A stretch of DNA of 64,000 nt from Conexibacter sp. CPCC 205762 (GCF_030646155.1 NZ_JAUTDN010000018.1:34478-98477), one strand, 5' to 3'. Shown: positions 33,199-42,825, counted from the first letter of the stretch. Numbers and translations: made by a program. Notes: generated from the sequence alone by a model not told the origin.

Positions 33199-34419
33199 CT
33201 ACCCCGCGAGCGTCTCGTCGAGCCAGTCGTAGACGCGCTGGTGGTAGAGGCGGCGCCCGGCGCCCTCGCAGTGCCCGGCCGCGCCCTCGGCGGTCGTGAA
33301 CGGGACGAGCGTCTTGCGCTCGACGGTGAGCGCGTCGAACAGCGTCAGCGCGCCGGCCGAGGTCGGGTCGCCGTCGTTGGTGCTGAGCAGCGTCGGGCAG
33401 GCGATCTCGGCCGCGACGTCGGAGACGGTGAAGCGGGTCATCTCGGCGAGCACGTCGAAGAGGGTCGATCTGCCGTGCACGAGCATGCCGCGGTCGCGCA
33501 GGCGCCACTGCAGCAGCGGGTCGGCGTCGGGTCCGTCGAGGAACGCCGCCATCGGGTCGAGCGCGCTCGGGTCGATCGCCGGGAAGGCCGCTCTCTGCTC
33601 CTCCGTCAGCGGCAGCCGGCCGACGAGGTTGTGGCGCTGGTCCCACTGGCCGGGATCGGCGACGAGCGCCGCGACGCGGTGCTCGCGGCCGGCGGCGCGC
33701 GGGGCGAGGAAGCCGCCGAAGCTCCAGCCGCTCAGCACGATTCTGGCCGGGTCGACGTCGTGCCGCCGCAGCGCGAAGTCGACGACCGCGCCGACGACCG
33801 TCTCCCAGTCGGGTCGCATCGTCAGGCCGTCGCGGATCAGCGCGCGGCCCTGCCCGGGGCCGTCGTACAGCAGCACGTTGCAGCCGCGCTCGTACGCCGC
33901 CGACGCGTGCGCGACGAACATCTCGCCGATCGTGCCGTCGTAGCCGTCGGTGTAGACGACCGTCGGGCGCGGCTCGCCGGAGAGCGCTCCGCGCGCCCGC
34001 ACGAAGATCCCCGGCAGCGAGGCGCCCTCGAACGGGATCTCCAGCCACTCGGCGAGCGGGTCCCAGAGCGCGACCGCGCGCTGCAGCGCCGCGACCTCGG
34101 CGGCCGAGTTGCCCGTCAGCCACTCGTCGCGCGCGGGCGTGAAGAAGGGCGCGTAGGCGGTGCGGAAGTAGGTCGCCGCGCGCAGGTACGCCTCGCGCGC
34201 GGAGACCTCGTGGCCGGCCGCCGCGGAGGCGTCGGCCTGGTCGCGCAGGGCGGTCGCGGTCGCGCTCCACTCGCGCGCCCACGCGTCGCGGTCGAGCGCG
34301 TCGCCGATCCGGTCGATCGTCGCGCGGCACTCGCCGAAGTCCGACCCGCCGTAGGCGGCGTGCATCAGCGTGCGGGCGCCGAACGCCTCCCACATCTCGT
34401 TCTCGCTCAGCCAGGCCAT
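33199..34419 (-). CDS. Alpha/beta hydrolase, FrsA/dihydropseudooxynicotine hydrolase-like
   Basis: 406 aa. An N-terminal helical cap of about 130 residues (YLRAATYFRTAYAPFFTPAR) precedes the hydrolase core. The core shows VVYTDGYDGTIGE (oxyanion region), YDGPGQGRAL, the nucleophile elbow LSGWSFGGFLAP, a likely acid in LLSTNDGDPTSAG and the His in GAAGHCEGAG. This cap-plus-core architecture matches hydrolases that cleave C-C or ester bonds in bulky ketones (DHPON hydrolase, FrsA, polyketide-type esterases). It sits directly upstream of the VOC gene (10 bp) and downstream of a serine hydrolase gene (16 bp), probably as one operon. Confidence 0.8.
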   Translation of the reverse strand: MAWLSENEMWEAFGARTLMHAAYGGSDFGECRATIDRIGDALDRDAWAREWSATATALRDQADASAAAGHEVSAREAYLRAATYFRTAYAPFFTPARDEWLTGNSAAEVAALQRAVALWDPLAEWLEIPFEGASLPGIFVRARGALSGEPRPTVVYTDGYDGTIGEMFVAHASAAYERGCNVLLYDGPGQGRALIRDGLTMRPDWETVVGAVVDFALRRHDVDPARIVLSGWSFGGFLAPRAAGREHRVAALVADPGQWDQRHNLVGRLPLTEEQRAAFPAIDPSALDPMAAFLDGPDADPLLQWRLRDRGMLVHGRSTLFDVLAEMTRFTVSDVAAEIACPTLLSTNDGDPTSAGALTLFDALTVERKTLVPFTTAEGAAGHCEGAGRRLYHQRVYDWLDETLAG

Positions 34420-34435
34420 CGCGAACTCCCCTTTT

Positions 34436-35596
34436 TCAGTTGCTCGGCAGCGTACCGGGGGCGATCGTCGCCGCCAGCGCGTTGAAGATCGCCGGCGCCG
34501 GGTTGCCGTTCGCGCCGCCGATGTCGGCGTTCGTCAGCACCACGATCGACAGCCTGCGCTTCGGCAGGTAGGCGATCTGCGTGTTGTAGCCCGGCAGCTC
34601 GCCCGAGTGCAGCAGCCAGCCGGCCGCCCGGCCGAGGCCGAACAGATAGGCTCTGCCGGCTCTCTCGGAGTGCGGGTTGGGCTTCAGCCGCTCGGCCTGC
34701 GTCGCCGGCTTCAGCAGCGCGCCGCTGCCGACCGCGCGGGTCCAGATGCGGAGGTCGCCGAGGGTCGAGACGATCTGGCCGGCGGCGTCGGCGAAGGTCG
34801 GGTTCCAGCCGGTCGCGTCGAGCACCGCGCCGCTCTCGGCGCCCTGGATCGTGAAGCCGCTCCACGCCGGCGACGGCAGCTTCAGCAGCGGCTTGTACGT
34901 CGTGTGCCGCATGCCGAGCGGGCCGAACAGCTGCTCCTGCATGACGGTCGCGAGCGCTCTGCCGGTGACCTGCTCGACGATCTGGCCGAGCATCACGAAG
35001 TTCGTGTTCGAGTAGTCGAAGCCGGCGCCGGGCGCGAACCTGACCGGAAGGCCGGCGCTGATCGCGATCAGCTGCTGCGGCGTCCAGGCGGCGGTCGGGT
35101 GCGTGAGGAACCGGTCGACGGTCGCGGCGTCGGTGCTGTAGCTGGCGATGCCGCTGCTCATCGTGCCGAGCTGGCGGATCGTGATCCCACTCGCGCCGGG
35201 AAAGGCGGGGAACCAGCGGTCGATCGTGTCGTCGAGCGTCAGCCTGCCCTGGTCGGCGAGCCGCAGGATCAGCGTCGCGGTGAAGGTCTTCGTGACCGAG
35301 CCGATGCGCGTGTGGTCGCCCAGCCGCGGCACGCGGCCGCTGACGCGGTCGGCGACGCCGGTGGCCGCCGTCCAGCCGCGGTCGCCGACCCAGACGCCGG
35401 CGATCGTGCCCGGGTTCCACGTCTGCCGCGTGACCGTCGCGAGCGTGCGGTCGAGCCGCTCCTGCGTGCGCGCGCCGAGCTGGGCGGCGCCCGCGGCGGC
35501 CGGCAGCAGGGCGGTGAGAGCGGCGAGGGCCGTCGCGGCCGCGAGTGCGACGATGCGCGCGCAGCGGCCGGGCGAGGCGGGGGAGGGGATGCGCAT
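34436..35596 (-). CDS. Secreted serine hydrolase, beta-lactamase/D-Ala-D-Ala carboxypeptidase family
   Basis: 386 aa. A long signal peptide (IVALAAATALAALTALLPAA ending near AGA) directs export. Class C/DD-peptidase motifs are complete: SVTK (SxxK, about residue 98), YSN (in FDYSNTNFVM) and HSG (in LLHSGELPGYN, replacing KTG), with LDDTIDRWFPAFPG between. Members hydrolyse D-amino-acid peptides, esters or lactams outside the cell. No penicillin-binding membrane anchor is seen. It is followed closely by two other hydrolase-type genes on the same strand. Confidence 0.85.
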   Translation of the reverse strand: MRIPSPASPGRCARIVALAAATALAALTALLPAAAGAAQLGARTQERLDRTLATVTRQTWNPGTIAGVWVGDRGWTAATGVADRVSGRVPRLGDHTRIGSVTKTFTATLILRLADQGRLTLDDTIDRWFPAFPGASGITIRQLGTMSSGIASYSTDAATVDRFLTHPTAAWTPQQLIAISAGLPVRFAPGAGFDYSNTNFVMLGQIVEQVTGRALATVMQEQLFGPLGMRHTTYKPLLKLPSPAWSGFTIQGAESGAVLDATGWNPTFADAAGQIVSTLGDLRIWTRAVGSGALLKPATQAERLKPNPHSERAGRAYLFGLGRAAGWLLHSGELPGYNTQIAYLPKRRLSIVVLTNADIGGANGNPAPAIFNALAATIAPGTLPSN

Positions 35597-35682
35597 GCGC
35601 CCGATTCTCGCGTCCGCGCGCGGCGTTGACGATGGACTCAGGTCCCTTTCCGAGCGCTTCGCGCTGTGCCAGCGTGGCGAGC

Positions 35683-37446
35683 ATGCCGATCGATACCCCG
35701 CCGCCCGTCGTTCAGCAGGTGATCGTCTCCCCGCGAGCCGGCCAGCGGGTGACGAGACCGCCGCTGCGGCTCGTCGTGCGCGCCAGGCGCGAGCACAGCG
35801 ACCTCGTCGCGCGCCTCAACGGCGTCTCGATCGGCGACGAGTTCGCCCGCTCCGGCCGTGGCCTGCGGCGGCTCGACGTGAGCGCCAGCCACGGGCTGCG
35901 CCACGGCCGCAACGTGCTGACGGTGCGGGCGCGGACCGGTGCGACCGTGCGGCGTGCGCGCGTCACCTTCACGATCGCCAACCGCCACCCGATACCGGGC
36001 GCCGGCCGCGCCCGCCACACCGTCACCGGCCGCTGGATCCGGCTGCAGGGGCGGGTCGTCAGACCGTCGGCGGCAACACGATCGCGACGAGCGTCCCCGC
36101 CAACTCCGGCAGCGGCTTCCTGATCGGCGCCTACGACGCGCGCACGCTCGCGCCGCTGGCGACGGCCGACCTCAACACGGGCGTCCCCGACGACGTGCTC
36201 GCCGGGCTCGGCGGCTTCATCGCGAAGTGGTCGAGCCCTGGCGCGGTCTTCGCGCTCACCTCCTACGGCCCGGGGATGCTGACCGGCGGCCAGATCGTCC
36301 GCACCGTCGCCGCCGACGCGGCGGCCGCGATCGCCTCGATCGGCGGCACGCTCGACACGTTCAACACGGCGATCACGACCGCCGGCAGCGGCTACGCGCT
36401 GATCGGCTGGGCCGGCGCCGGGGCCGGCGACGGCGTCGAGACGAGCGGCGCCGGCGCGCGCCTGCGCGGCGCGCTCGCGCCCGACCCGGCGTCGCGGCTG
36501 AAGCCCGCCAACGTCAGCGCCGACGGCCCGCCCGCGGAGAAGCTGCAGCAGCTGCTGGTGCAGACGCCGAAGACCAGATGGAGATACGACGGCGACGCCG
36601 AGCACACCGCCGCGCTGCAGTGGATCGGCGACCGGACGCGCGTCGGCGGCGACCTGCGGCAGGCCTACTGGCGCCGTGACGGCGTCGATGGCCGGCGCGG
36701 TCGAGGGCGTGCAGAACGGCTGGCTGTCGAACTCGGCCGGCAGCGCGCCCGACCCGACCGTCACGCGCGTCGCGGTCGACGACCTCGCCTCGACGCTGGA
36801 GCAGCAGTCGCAGCAGGCGGTCGACTCGTTCGGCAGGGTCGGCAACGCGATCCTCAGCGACCCGGCCAAGCTCGCGGCAGTCGGCGCCAACGCCGACTGC
36901 ATCCCGCGCGGCAGCGGCTCGCGCGGCTGCGCGCCCGGCTTGGAGCAGTTCGACACCTCCGACGCCGACGAGGCCGCCAACGCCGCCAGCCTGTCGGTCG
37001 AGCGGGTCCTCTACGAGCAGATCGTGCCGCTCAGCTACCCGGTCTGGAACACCGGCATGACGCGCTCGGCCGACCCCGCCGCCGACTTCGGCTGCAACGA
37101 CGTCCACATCGCCGAGCACAGCCCGTTCACGGGCGCGCCGCGCGGCTCGTGGTCGTTCACGCTGGAGCAGGTCGCGACCACCGGCGAGCCCGACCCGCTG
37201 CCGCGCATGGACACGAAGCGCTGGCGCGTCTGGAGCATGCTCGGGCAGACCGCCGACGGCACCTACCTGCGCCCGGCCGACGCGCTCCTGCTGCGGATGT
37301 TCGGCGCCGCCGACCCCGACGACAGACTGGCGCCGCTCGGGCTGCTGCCGCAGCGGCTGATGAGCGAGTCGACCAGCAGGTTCCCCGTGCCGAGCGACTA
37401 CGACTGCCGCTGGACGATCCCCGGCACGGGGATACCGGAGCCGTGA
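35683..37446 (+). pseudogene. Frameshifted gene with an ILEI-like domain
   Basis: Coding-like sequence runs 35683-36060 in frame 1 (starting MPIDTPPPVVQQVIVSPRAG), switches to frame 3 for about 36062-36680, then returns to frame 1 for 36690-37446. The middle part (SGSGFLIGAYDARTLAPLAT, GLGGFIAKWSSPGAVFALTS, IASIGGTLDTFNTAI, YALIGWAGAG) resembles the interleukin-like EMT inducer domain. The last part contains a Cys-rich segment and ends in DYDCRWTIPGTGIPEP. Two compensating frame changes mean a decayed gene or sequencing errors (for example near GCAGGGGCGGG at 36046). No signal peptide is visible. Confidence 0.6.
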
Positions 37447-37452
37447 GCCGGG

Positions 37453-38148
37453 CTACCAGGCGACCGGCCCGGCGGCGTCGCTGAACGTGCCGGTCGGGCC
37501 GTCGGCGCCGATCTGCGCCAGCCGCACGATCGCGTCGGTGCCCTGCTCGACCGTCTGTGGGCCGGAGTGGCCGTTGAGGTCGGTCGCGGTGTAGCCCGGG
37601 TCGACGGCGTTGACGCGGAAGGCCGGCAGCGCCTTCGCCCACTGCGTCGTCAGCATGTTGACGGCCGCCTTGGAGGCGCTGTAGCCGAGGTTGTGGACGC
37701 CGTGCTCGACGCGCGACGGGTCGGCCGTCACGACGAACGAGCCGAGGCCGCTGGAGACGTTGACGATCACCGGCTCGCGCGAGCGCTCCAGCAGCGGCAG
37801 GAACGCCTGTGTGACGCGCACGACGCCGACCGTGTTGGTCGCCAGCACGGCGGCGACCTCGTCACCGCTCTCGCCGAGCGTGCCTCTCATCGAGGCGACG
37901 ATGCCAGCGTTGTTGATCAGCACGTCGAGGCTGTCGATCTGCGCGACCGCGGCGGCGATCGAGGCGTCGTCGGTGACGTCGAGCTGGACGAAGCGGGCGC
38001 CGAGCTGCTCGGCGGCGGCGCGGCCACGCTGCTCGTCGCGCGCTCCGACCCAGACGCTGTGGCCGGCGGCGAGCAGGCGCCGCGCGGCCTCGTGGCCGAG
38101 GCCCTTGTTGGCGCCGGTGATGAGGATCGTCTTCTGCGTGGTGGTCAT
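37453..38148 (-). CDS. Short-chain dehydrogenase/reductase (SDR)
   Basis: 231 aa. Motifs: ILITGANKGLGHEAARRL (TGxxxGLG), VLINNAGIV (NNAG), VNVSSGLGSF (Ser) and LGYSASKAAVNML (YxxxK), then VNAVDPGYTATDLN. This is the NAD(P)H-dependent carbonyl-reductase-like group that commonly sits divergent to a MmyB-type regulator, as here (gap 105 bp). It is slightly short for the family but complete. The substrate is unknown. Confidence 0.88.
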   Translation of the reverse strand: MTTTQKTILITGANKGLGHEAARRLLAAGHSVWVGARDEQRGRAAAEQLGARFVQLDVTDDASIAAAVAQIDSLDVLINNAGIVASMRGTLGESGDEVAAVLATNTVGVVRVTQAFLPLLERSREPVIVNVSSGLGSFVVTADPSRVEHGVHNLGYSASKAAVNMLTTQWAKALPAFRVNAVDPGYTATDLNGHSGPQTVEQGTDAIVRLAQIGADGPTGTFSDAAGPVAW

Positions 38149-38253
38149 GCGGTTCAGCGTGGCGCTCGGCCTGGTGGCTCATGAGGGGGCGGCGTTGCCT
38201 AGGACTGACAGGGCGACGATCACAGGCGCGCGATCGGGCATGATCGAGCTGCT

Positions 38254-39111
38254 ATGACGGTCAGCATGGAACACGAGCTGGGCGCCTGCCTGCGCTCCTG
38301 GCGGGAGCGGCTGCAGCCCGAGGCGATCGGCCTCGGCGCGGCCGGCGGCGCGCGCCGCCGCGCGCGCGGGCTGCGGCGCGAGGAGGTCGCGCAGCTCGCC
38401 GGGCTGTCGGTCGACTACCTCGCGCGGCTGGAGCAGGGCCGCGCCGCCAACCCGTCGCCGTCGGTGCTGGCCCCGCTGGCGCGGGCGCTGCGGCTGAGCA
38501 GCACCGAGCGCGACCACCTCTACCGCGTCGCCGGCCAGGCGCCGCCCGGGGCGGGGGAGATCGACCGCCACATCACGCCCGGCGTGCAGCGCGTGCTCGA
38601 CCGGCTCGCCGACGTGCCGGTGCTGGTGCTCGACGCGAGCTGGCAGATCGTCGCGCTGAGCCCGCTCGCGACCGCGCTGCTGGGCGAGCTGGAGATCTCC
38701 GCGACGGCGCGCGCGAGCAACATCGCCTGGCGCCAGTTCACCGGCATGGAGACGCGCGTGCGCTACGAGGCGGGCGGGCGGGAGACGTTCGAGCACGGCG
38801 TCGTCGCCGACCTGCGCGCGACGCTCGGCCGCCACCCCGACGACAGCCGGCTGGCCGCGCTGATCGACGACCTGCGCGCGGCCTCGGCGCGCTTCGCGCA
38901 GCTGTGGGAGCTGGGCGAGGTCGAGCGCCACCAGGGCGGCGAGAAGTGGGTCGATCATCCCGAGGTCGGCCCGATCGAGATCGCCTGCGACGTGCTGAGC
39001 GTGCGCGACAGCGAGCTGCAGCTGGTCGTCTACACCGCCGCGCCCGAGTCCGACAGCGCGCGGGCGCTCGCGCTGCTCGGAGCCGTGGGGCTGCAGCGGT
39101 TCGAGGGGTGA
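38254..39111 (+). CDS. XRE family regulator with MmyB-type ligand-binding domain
   Basis: 285 aa. HTH region: LGACLRSWRERLQPEAIGLG, then RRARGLRREEVAQLAGLSVD and YLARLEQGR. The MmyB domain runs from DVPVLVLDASWQIVALSPLA to LVVYTAAPESDSARALALL. It is a paralogue of the regulator at 7764-8600 with the same partner type. ATG 38266 is an alternative start four codons downstream. It most likely represses the divergent SDR gene until an inducer binds. Confidence 0.9.
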   Translation: MTVSMEHELGACLRSWRERLQPEAIGLGAAGGARRRARGLRREEVAQLAGLSVDYLARLEQGRAANPSPSVLAPLARALRLSSTERDHLYRVAGQAPPGAGEIDRHITPGVQRVLDRLADVPVLVLDASWQIVALSPLATALLGELEISATARASNIAWRQFTGMETRVRYEAGGRETFEHGVVADLRATLGRHPDDSRLAALIDDLRAASARFAQLWELGEVERHQGGEKWVDHPEVGPIEIACDVLSVRDSELQLVVYTAAPESDSARALALLGAVGLQRFEG

Positions 39112-39121
39112 GGCGGGGTTC

Positions 39122-39703
39122 TCAGCCCGCCGCGAGGATCGCGTCGAGGTGCGCGTGCGGGTCGCTGACCTCGCCGGCGCGCATGTCGTCGAGCCAGACG
39201 CGGAACGCGGCGACGCCGCGCGCGACGAGCAGCCGCGTGCGCCAGTCGGCCGGCGGCTCGCCGCCGCTGCGGCGCACGAGCTGGTTCGCCATCGCGCGCT
39301 CGCTCTCCGGCAGCTGCATCGGCGCGATCGCGCGCATCGCGCTCGTCTCCTGCACGACGCGGAAGTAGGTCGTCAGCCGCTCCCAGTCGGCGAGCATCCA
39401 GTCGGCCAGCGCGCGCAGGCCCAGCTCGACCGTCGCGCGGTCGTCGAGGCCCGCGGGCGCCGCTGAGATCGCCTGCTCGACACGGTCGGCCATCTCCCGC
39501 ATCGGCTCCATCACGACCTCCTCCTTGGCCGCGAACCAGCGGAAGAAGCTGCGCTCGGAGACCTCCGCCGCGGCGCAGATCTCGGCGACCGAGACGTCGC
39601 CGAAGCCGCGCTCGGCGAACAGCGCGATCGCGACGTCGACCACTCTCGCCTGCGCCGCCGCGCGCTTGCGCTCGCGCAGCGAGCCGCCTTCTCTGGTGCT
39701 CAT
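39122..39703 (-). CDS. TetR family transcriptional regulator
   Basis: 193 aa. The HTH is ARVVDVAIALFAERGFGDVS, then VAEICAAAEVSERSFFRWFA and AKEEVV. The C-terminal domain (FRVVQETSAMRAIAPMQL) is of the MftR type often seen in actinobacteria. It converges on the MmyB regulator gene with a 10-bp gap. No obvious divergent target lies next to its start, where a chemotaxis gene ends. Confidence 0.85.
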   Translation of the reverse strand: MSTREGGSLRERKRAAAQARVVDVAIALFAERGFGDVSVAEICAAAEVSERSFFRWFAAKEEVVMEPMREMADRVEQAISAAPAGLDDRATVELGLRALADWMLADWERLTTYFRVVQETSAMRAIAPMQLPESERAMANQLVRRSGGEPPADWRTRLLVARGVAAFRVWLDDMRAGEVSDPHAHLDAILAAG

Positions 39704-39752
39704 CGGGTGTTCGCTTCTGCGGCGACGCGCATTTCCCTGCGCGATCGTGGCA

Positions 39753-39780
39753 GGCCCCGCCGCGCAGCGGCGGCGGGGCC
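39753..39780 (-). terminator. Hairpin after the chemotaxis receptor gene
   Basis: GGCCCCGCCGC (39753-39763) and GCGGCGGGGCC (39770-39780) form a perfect 11-bp stem with a GCAGCG loop, 18 bases after the stop of the minus-strand receptor gene. There is no T tract, so it may act as a Rho-dependent or stalling terminator. Confidence 0.55.
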
Positions 39781-39797
39781 CGCGCTGGGCCGTCGGG

Positions 39798-41888
39798 TCA
39801 GGCTTCGGCGAGCTTGAACTGGCCGACGAGCCGCTCCAGCTCCTCGGCGGTGCGCGCCAGCTCCTGCGCGGAGGCGGCGATCTCCTGCGTCGAGGCGCTC
39901 GTCTGCTGCGTCGAGGCCGAGACCTGCTCGGAGGAGGCCGACGACTGCTCCGCGACGGCGGCGACCTCGGCGAGGTTGCGCTGCATCGTCTCGGCGCTGG
40001 TCGAGATCTCCTCGATCGCGCCGGCGATCCCGCTGACGCGCTGCGCCATGTCCTCGACGCTGGTGCCGATCCGCAGGAACGAGTCGCGCGCCTGCTCGAC
40101 GGTCGAGACGCCGTCGTGCGTGCGCTCGGCGCCGCTTTCGACGACCTCGACGGCGCGGCCGGTCTCGCGCTGGATCTCGGAGATCAGCGTCGCGATCGAG
40201 CGCGCCGCCTGCTGCGACTCCTCGGCCAGCTTGCGGACCTCTTCGGCCACCACGGCGAAGCCGCGGCCCTGCTCACCGGCTCGCGCCGCCTCGATCGCGG
40301 CGTTGAGCGCGAGCAGGTTGGTCTGCTCGGCGATGCCGGTGATGGTGGCGACGATGCCGCCGATCTCGTCCGACTTCTCGCCCAGCTGGCGGATCGTCGC
40401 GGTGACGTCGGTCGAGGAGGCCTGCACGGCCTCCATCGCCGCGGTCGCCTCGCCGATCGCGGCCGCGCCCTCCTCGGCGACCGTGCGCGCCTGCTCGGCG
40501 GCGTCGGCGGTCTGGCGGGCGTCGGCGGTCGAGCTGCCGGTCGTCGCGACGACGATCTCGCTCAGCTCGCGCGCCTCGCCGACGGCGCGCACCTGGCGCT
40601 CGGCGCCGGCCGCGACCTCGCCGACCGCGTTGGCGATCTCCCCGACGGCGCGTCCGGACTCCTCCGAGGTCGTCGCCATCTGCTGCGAGGCGGCGGCGAC
40701 GGCCTGCGACTCCTGCGCGATCTGCCGCAGCAGCGACGCCATCTTGTCGCGCATGCCGTTGTAGCCGTCGACCGACTCTCTCAGCTGCTCCAGCATCGCG
40801 TTGAAGATGTCGGCCAGGCGCCCGGGGGCGAGGCCGGCCTCGGTCTCGATCGCCCGCGTCGTGCTGGGCGCCTCGACCGTCAGGTCGCCGGCGGCGACGG
40901 CCGCCAGCGCGCTCTGCAGCGCGGACAGGTCCTCGTTGCTGAGCTGCTCCATCCGCTCGACCAGCTGCTCCAGCGAGGAGCGGTCGCCGAGCGCGTCGCG
41001 CAGCTCCCTGCTCATCGCCGCGAAGGCGGTGCCGAGCGCGTCTCTGTCGGACTTCGGCTCGACGTTGACCGCGAGGTCGCCGGCGGCGATCCGGCGGGCG
41101 GCGTCGGCGGTCGCGTCGAGGTAGGCGACCATCTCCTTGAACGCCTCGCCGGTCTCGCCGATCTCGTCACGCGACTTGATCTCTATTCTCTGCTCGACGT
41201 CGCCGCCGGCGATCCCGCGGGCCGCCTTCAGCATCTGCTGCACGCCGCCGACGATCCCGCGCGACAGCAGCAGCGCGATCCCGATCCCCGCCAGCGCCGC
41301 CGCGATCAGCAGCACGACGATGATCGTGCGCGTCGAGGCGACCGTGTCGTTGGCTCTCTTCGCCAGCTCGGTCGACGATCTGCCGCGGAAGTCGGTCGCC
41401 GCTCTCAGCGACGCCTTGACCGCGTCGTAGGCGGCCTTGCCTTCGCCGATCGACATCAGCGCGATCGCGTCCCGCTCGCGGCCGGCGTCGGCCAGTCTTC
41501 TGTAGTCGGCGGTCGCCGCGACGTACGTGTCCCAGTCGTCGGTGAACGCTCTGAATCTCGCCGCACCGGCGCTCGAGGTCGCCAGCGCGGTGCCGGTTCT
41601 GAGGCCGGTGTCCATCATTCTGAGGTCGTCGGCGATCGTGCCGACCATGTTCGCTCTGTCTCTGGCGTCTATCGCCGTCACGTAGCGGAGCTGATCCTTG
41701 CGATAACCCTGCGTCGCGTTGTTGAGCAGCGCGTAGTTCTGCAATGCGGGTACGGCGTTGTCGCCGAGCTGGGTCGTCGTCTTGTTGATCGACCCGAGCT
41801 TGACGATCGCAAGCAGCCCGACCGCGATCATCATCGCGATCACGAGCAGGAAGCCGCCAAGCAGCTTCGTACGGACGGTGAACCTCAT
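39798..41888 (-). CDS. Methyl-accepting chemotaxis protein
   Basis: 696 aa. ATG 41888 is preferred over ATG 41903 because GGAGG lies eight bases before it. TM1 is about residues 9-32 and TM2 about 184-206, flanking an extracytoplasmic four-helix-bundle-type sensor of about 150 residues. Two HAMP-like segments follow ([20 protein letters not shown] and [20 protein letters not shown]). The cytoplasmic coiled coil carries the conserved hairpin tip [20 protein letters not shown] then [14 protein letters not shown], where CheA/CheW bind. The sensor region uses mostly AGA for Arg while the signalling domain uses CGN. A FliA-like promoter lies upstream. No other che genes are nearby. Confidence 0.92.
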   Translation of the reverse strand: MRFTVRTKLLGGFLLVIAMMIAVGLLAIVKLGSINKTTTQLGDNAVPALQNYALLNNATQGYRKDQLRYVTAIDARDRANMVGTIADDLRMMDTGLRTGTALATSSAGAARFRAFTDDWDTYVAATADYRRLADAGRERDAIALMSIGEGKAAYDAVKASLRAATDFRGRSSTELAKRANDTVASTRTIIVVLLIAAALAGIGIALLLSRGIVGGVQQMLKAARGIAGGDVEQRIEIKSRDEIGETGEAFKEMVAYLDATADAARRIAAGDLAVNVEPKSDRDALGTAFAAMSRELRDALGDRSSLEQLVERMEQLSNEDLSALQSALAAVAAGDLTVEAPSTTRAIETEAGLAPGRLADIFNAMLEQLRESVDGYNGMRDKMASLLRQIAQESQAVAAASQQMATTSEESGRAVGEIANAVGEVAAGAERQVRAVGEARELSEIVVATTGSSTADARQTADAAEQARTVAEEGAAAIGEATAAMEAVQASSTDVTATIRQLGEKSDEIGGIVATITGIAEQTNLLALNAAIEAARAGEQGRGFAVVAEEVRKLAEESQQAARSIATLISEIQRETGRAVEVVESGAERTHDGVSTVEQARDSFLRIGTSVEDMAQRVSGIAGAIEEISTSAETMQRNLAEVAAVAEQSSASSEQVSASTQQTSASTQEIAASAQELARTAEELERLVGQFKLAEA

Positions 41889-41949
41889 CTTTTCTGCCTC
41901 CATGCAGCGACCGATACGGGGAGCGGCGAGGGCCTGGGCCGCAGACCGG

Positions 41950-41981
41950 AGATCGGTGTCAACACCGCGAACTTGACACCG
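41950..41981 (-). promoter_or_regulatory. FliA/sigma-28-like promoter overlapped by a palindrome
   Basis: On the minus strand TCAAGTTC (41976-41969), 11 bases, then ACCGATCT (41957-41950) matches the flagellar sigma-28 pattern TAAAGTTT-N11-GCCGATAA at 6 of 8 and 5 of 8 positions with the exact spacing. The start codon is about 55 bases after the expected transcription start. The same bases form a perfect inverted repeat CGGTGTCAA (41954-41962) / TTGACACCG (41973-41981), possibly a repressor site. Confidence 0.5.
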
Positions 41982-41997
41982 TTAGGGCGCCTACTTC

Positions 41998-42783
41998 CTA
42001 ATTCACACCAAAAACGTTCTCGTTCTCTTGAGTGCGGTCGCGCTTTGTCACCGTGAGAAAAGCGACGAGCGCGAGGATCGCCGCGAGGAAGACGAGGCTG
42101 GTGGTCGTCGTGCCGAGGCCGCGGCCGCCGTCGGCGGTCGGCTGCGACAGCCAGTCGCCGAGCGAGGCGCCGAGCGGGCGGGTGAGGATGTAGGCGAGCC
42201 AGAAGGCCAGCACGGCGTTGAGCTGGAGGCGGAAGTGGGCGAGCGCGATCAGGGCGATCGCGCCGCCGAAGATCAGCGCGGAGGGGAAGTAGCCGATCGC
42301 GAATCTCTCGGCGATCAGGTCGCCGGCGGCCGTGCCGAGCGCGAACGTGAAGAGGATCGCCAGCCAGTAGAAGGCCTCGCGGCGGGTGGTCACGATCGTG
42401 TGGATCGAGAGCGTCCGCTCGACCGCGTACCAGGCGGCGAAGGTGACGGCCAGCAGCGCGCTGAAGACGAGCGTGCTGGTCAGCAGCGGGACGCCGTAGT
42501 TGTCGGTCAGGTTGTCCGTGATCAACGTGCCGACGATGCTCAGCAGCACGACCGCGACCCAGTAGAGGGCGGGAATGTACCGGCGTACACGGAACTGCGC
42601 GACGAGCGTGACGACGAGCAGGCTGCCCATCACGTAGGTGGTGCCGGTGAGGCCGAGGCCGAGGCGCGCGTCGAGGTTGTCGGCGGCGGTCTCGCCGACG
42701 GTCGTCGCGAGGATCTTGATCAGCCAGAAGGCGAGCGTGACCTCTGGCACCTTGTTGAGCATGCGGCGAGCTGTGATTGACAT
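41998..42783 (-). CDS. COG4705-type multi-pass membrane protein, unknown function
   Basis: 261 aa with about seven hydrophobic helices arranged as two similar halves: each contains FWLIK/AFWLAYILTRPLGASLGD-like motifs (KVPEVTLAFWLIKILATTVG then ETAADNLD; LNAVLAFWLAYILTRPLGAS). I recognise this as the uncharacterised membrane-anchored family that often neighbours two-component systems. It is transcribed divergently from the PepSY-histidine kinase-response regulator operon, and TCAGG-type direct repeats lie in the gap. It may be a target of that system. No transport substrate is known. Confidence 0.78.
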   Translation of the reverse strand: MSITARRMLNKVPEVTLAFWLIKILATTVGETAADNLDARLGLGLTGTTYVMGSLLVVTLVAQFRVRRYIPALYWVAVVLLSIVGTLITDNLTDNYGVPLLTSTLVFSALLAVTFAAWYAVERTLSIHTIVTTRREAFYWLAILFTFALGTAAGDLIAERFAIGYFPSALIFGGAIALIALAHFRLQLNAVLAFWLAYILTRPLGASLGDWLSQPTADGGRGLGTTTTSLVFLAAILALVAFLTVTKRDRTQENENVFGVN

Positions 42784-42802
42784 GCGCCGACCATCGCGCC
42801 AC

Positions 42803-42825
42803 TCGCCTGACAGTCGCCTGAACAG
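42803..42825. promoter_or_regulatory. 11-bp direct repeat, candidate response-regulator site
   Basis: TCGCCTGACAG (42803-42813) is followed directly by TCGCCTGAACAG (42814-42825), giving CCTGA/TCAGG cores 11 bp apart. This is the usual geometry of OmpR/PhoB-family binding sites. It lies between the divergent COG4705 gene and the PepSY-HK-RR operon, which would make the operon autoregulated. Confidence 0.6.

Noticed and set aside
28299..33299. Plus-strand open frame of about 1,660 codons crossing the LAL and RTX genes
   Set aside because: Its translation is Arg/Ala/Gly-rich without any domain and crosses two well-supported genes on opposite strands; an artefact of base composition.
35148..35680. 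Plus-strand extension of the frameshifted gene upstream of 35683
   Set aside because: That stretch is the antisense of the serine hydrolase gene, which has complete catalytic motifs; the protein-like signal begins at ATG 35683.
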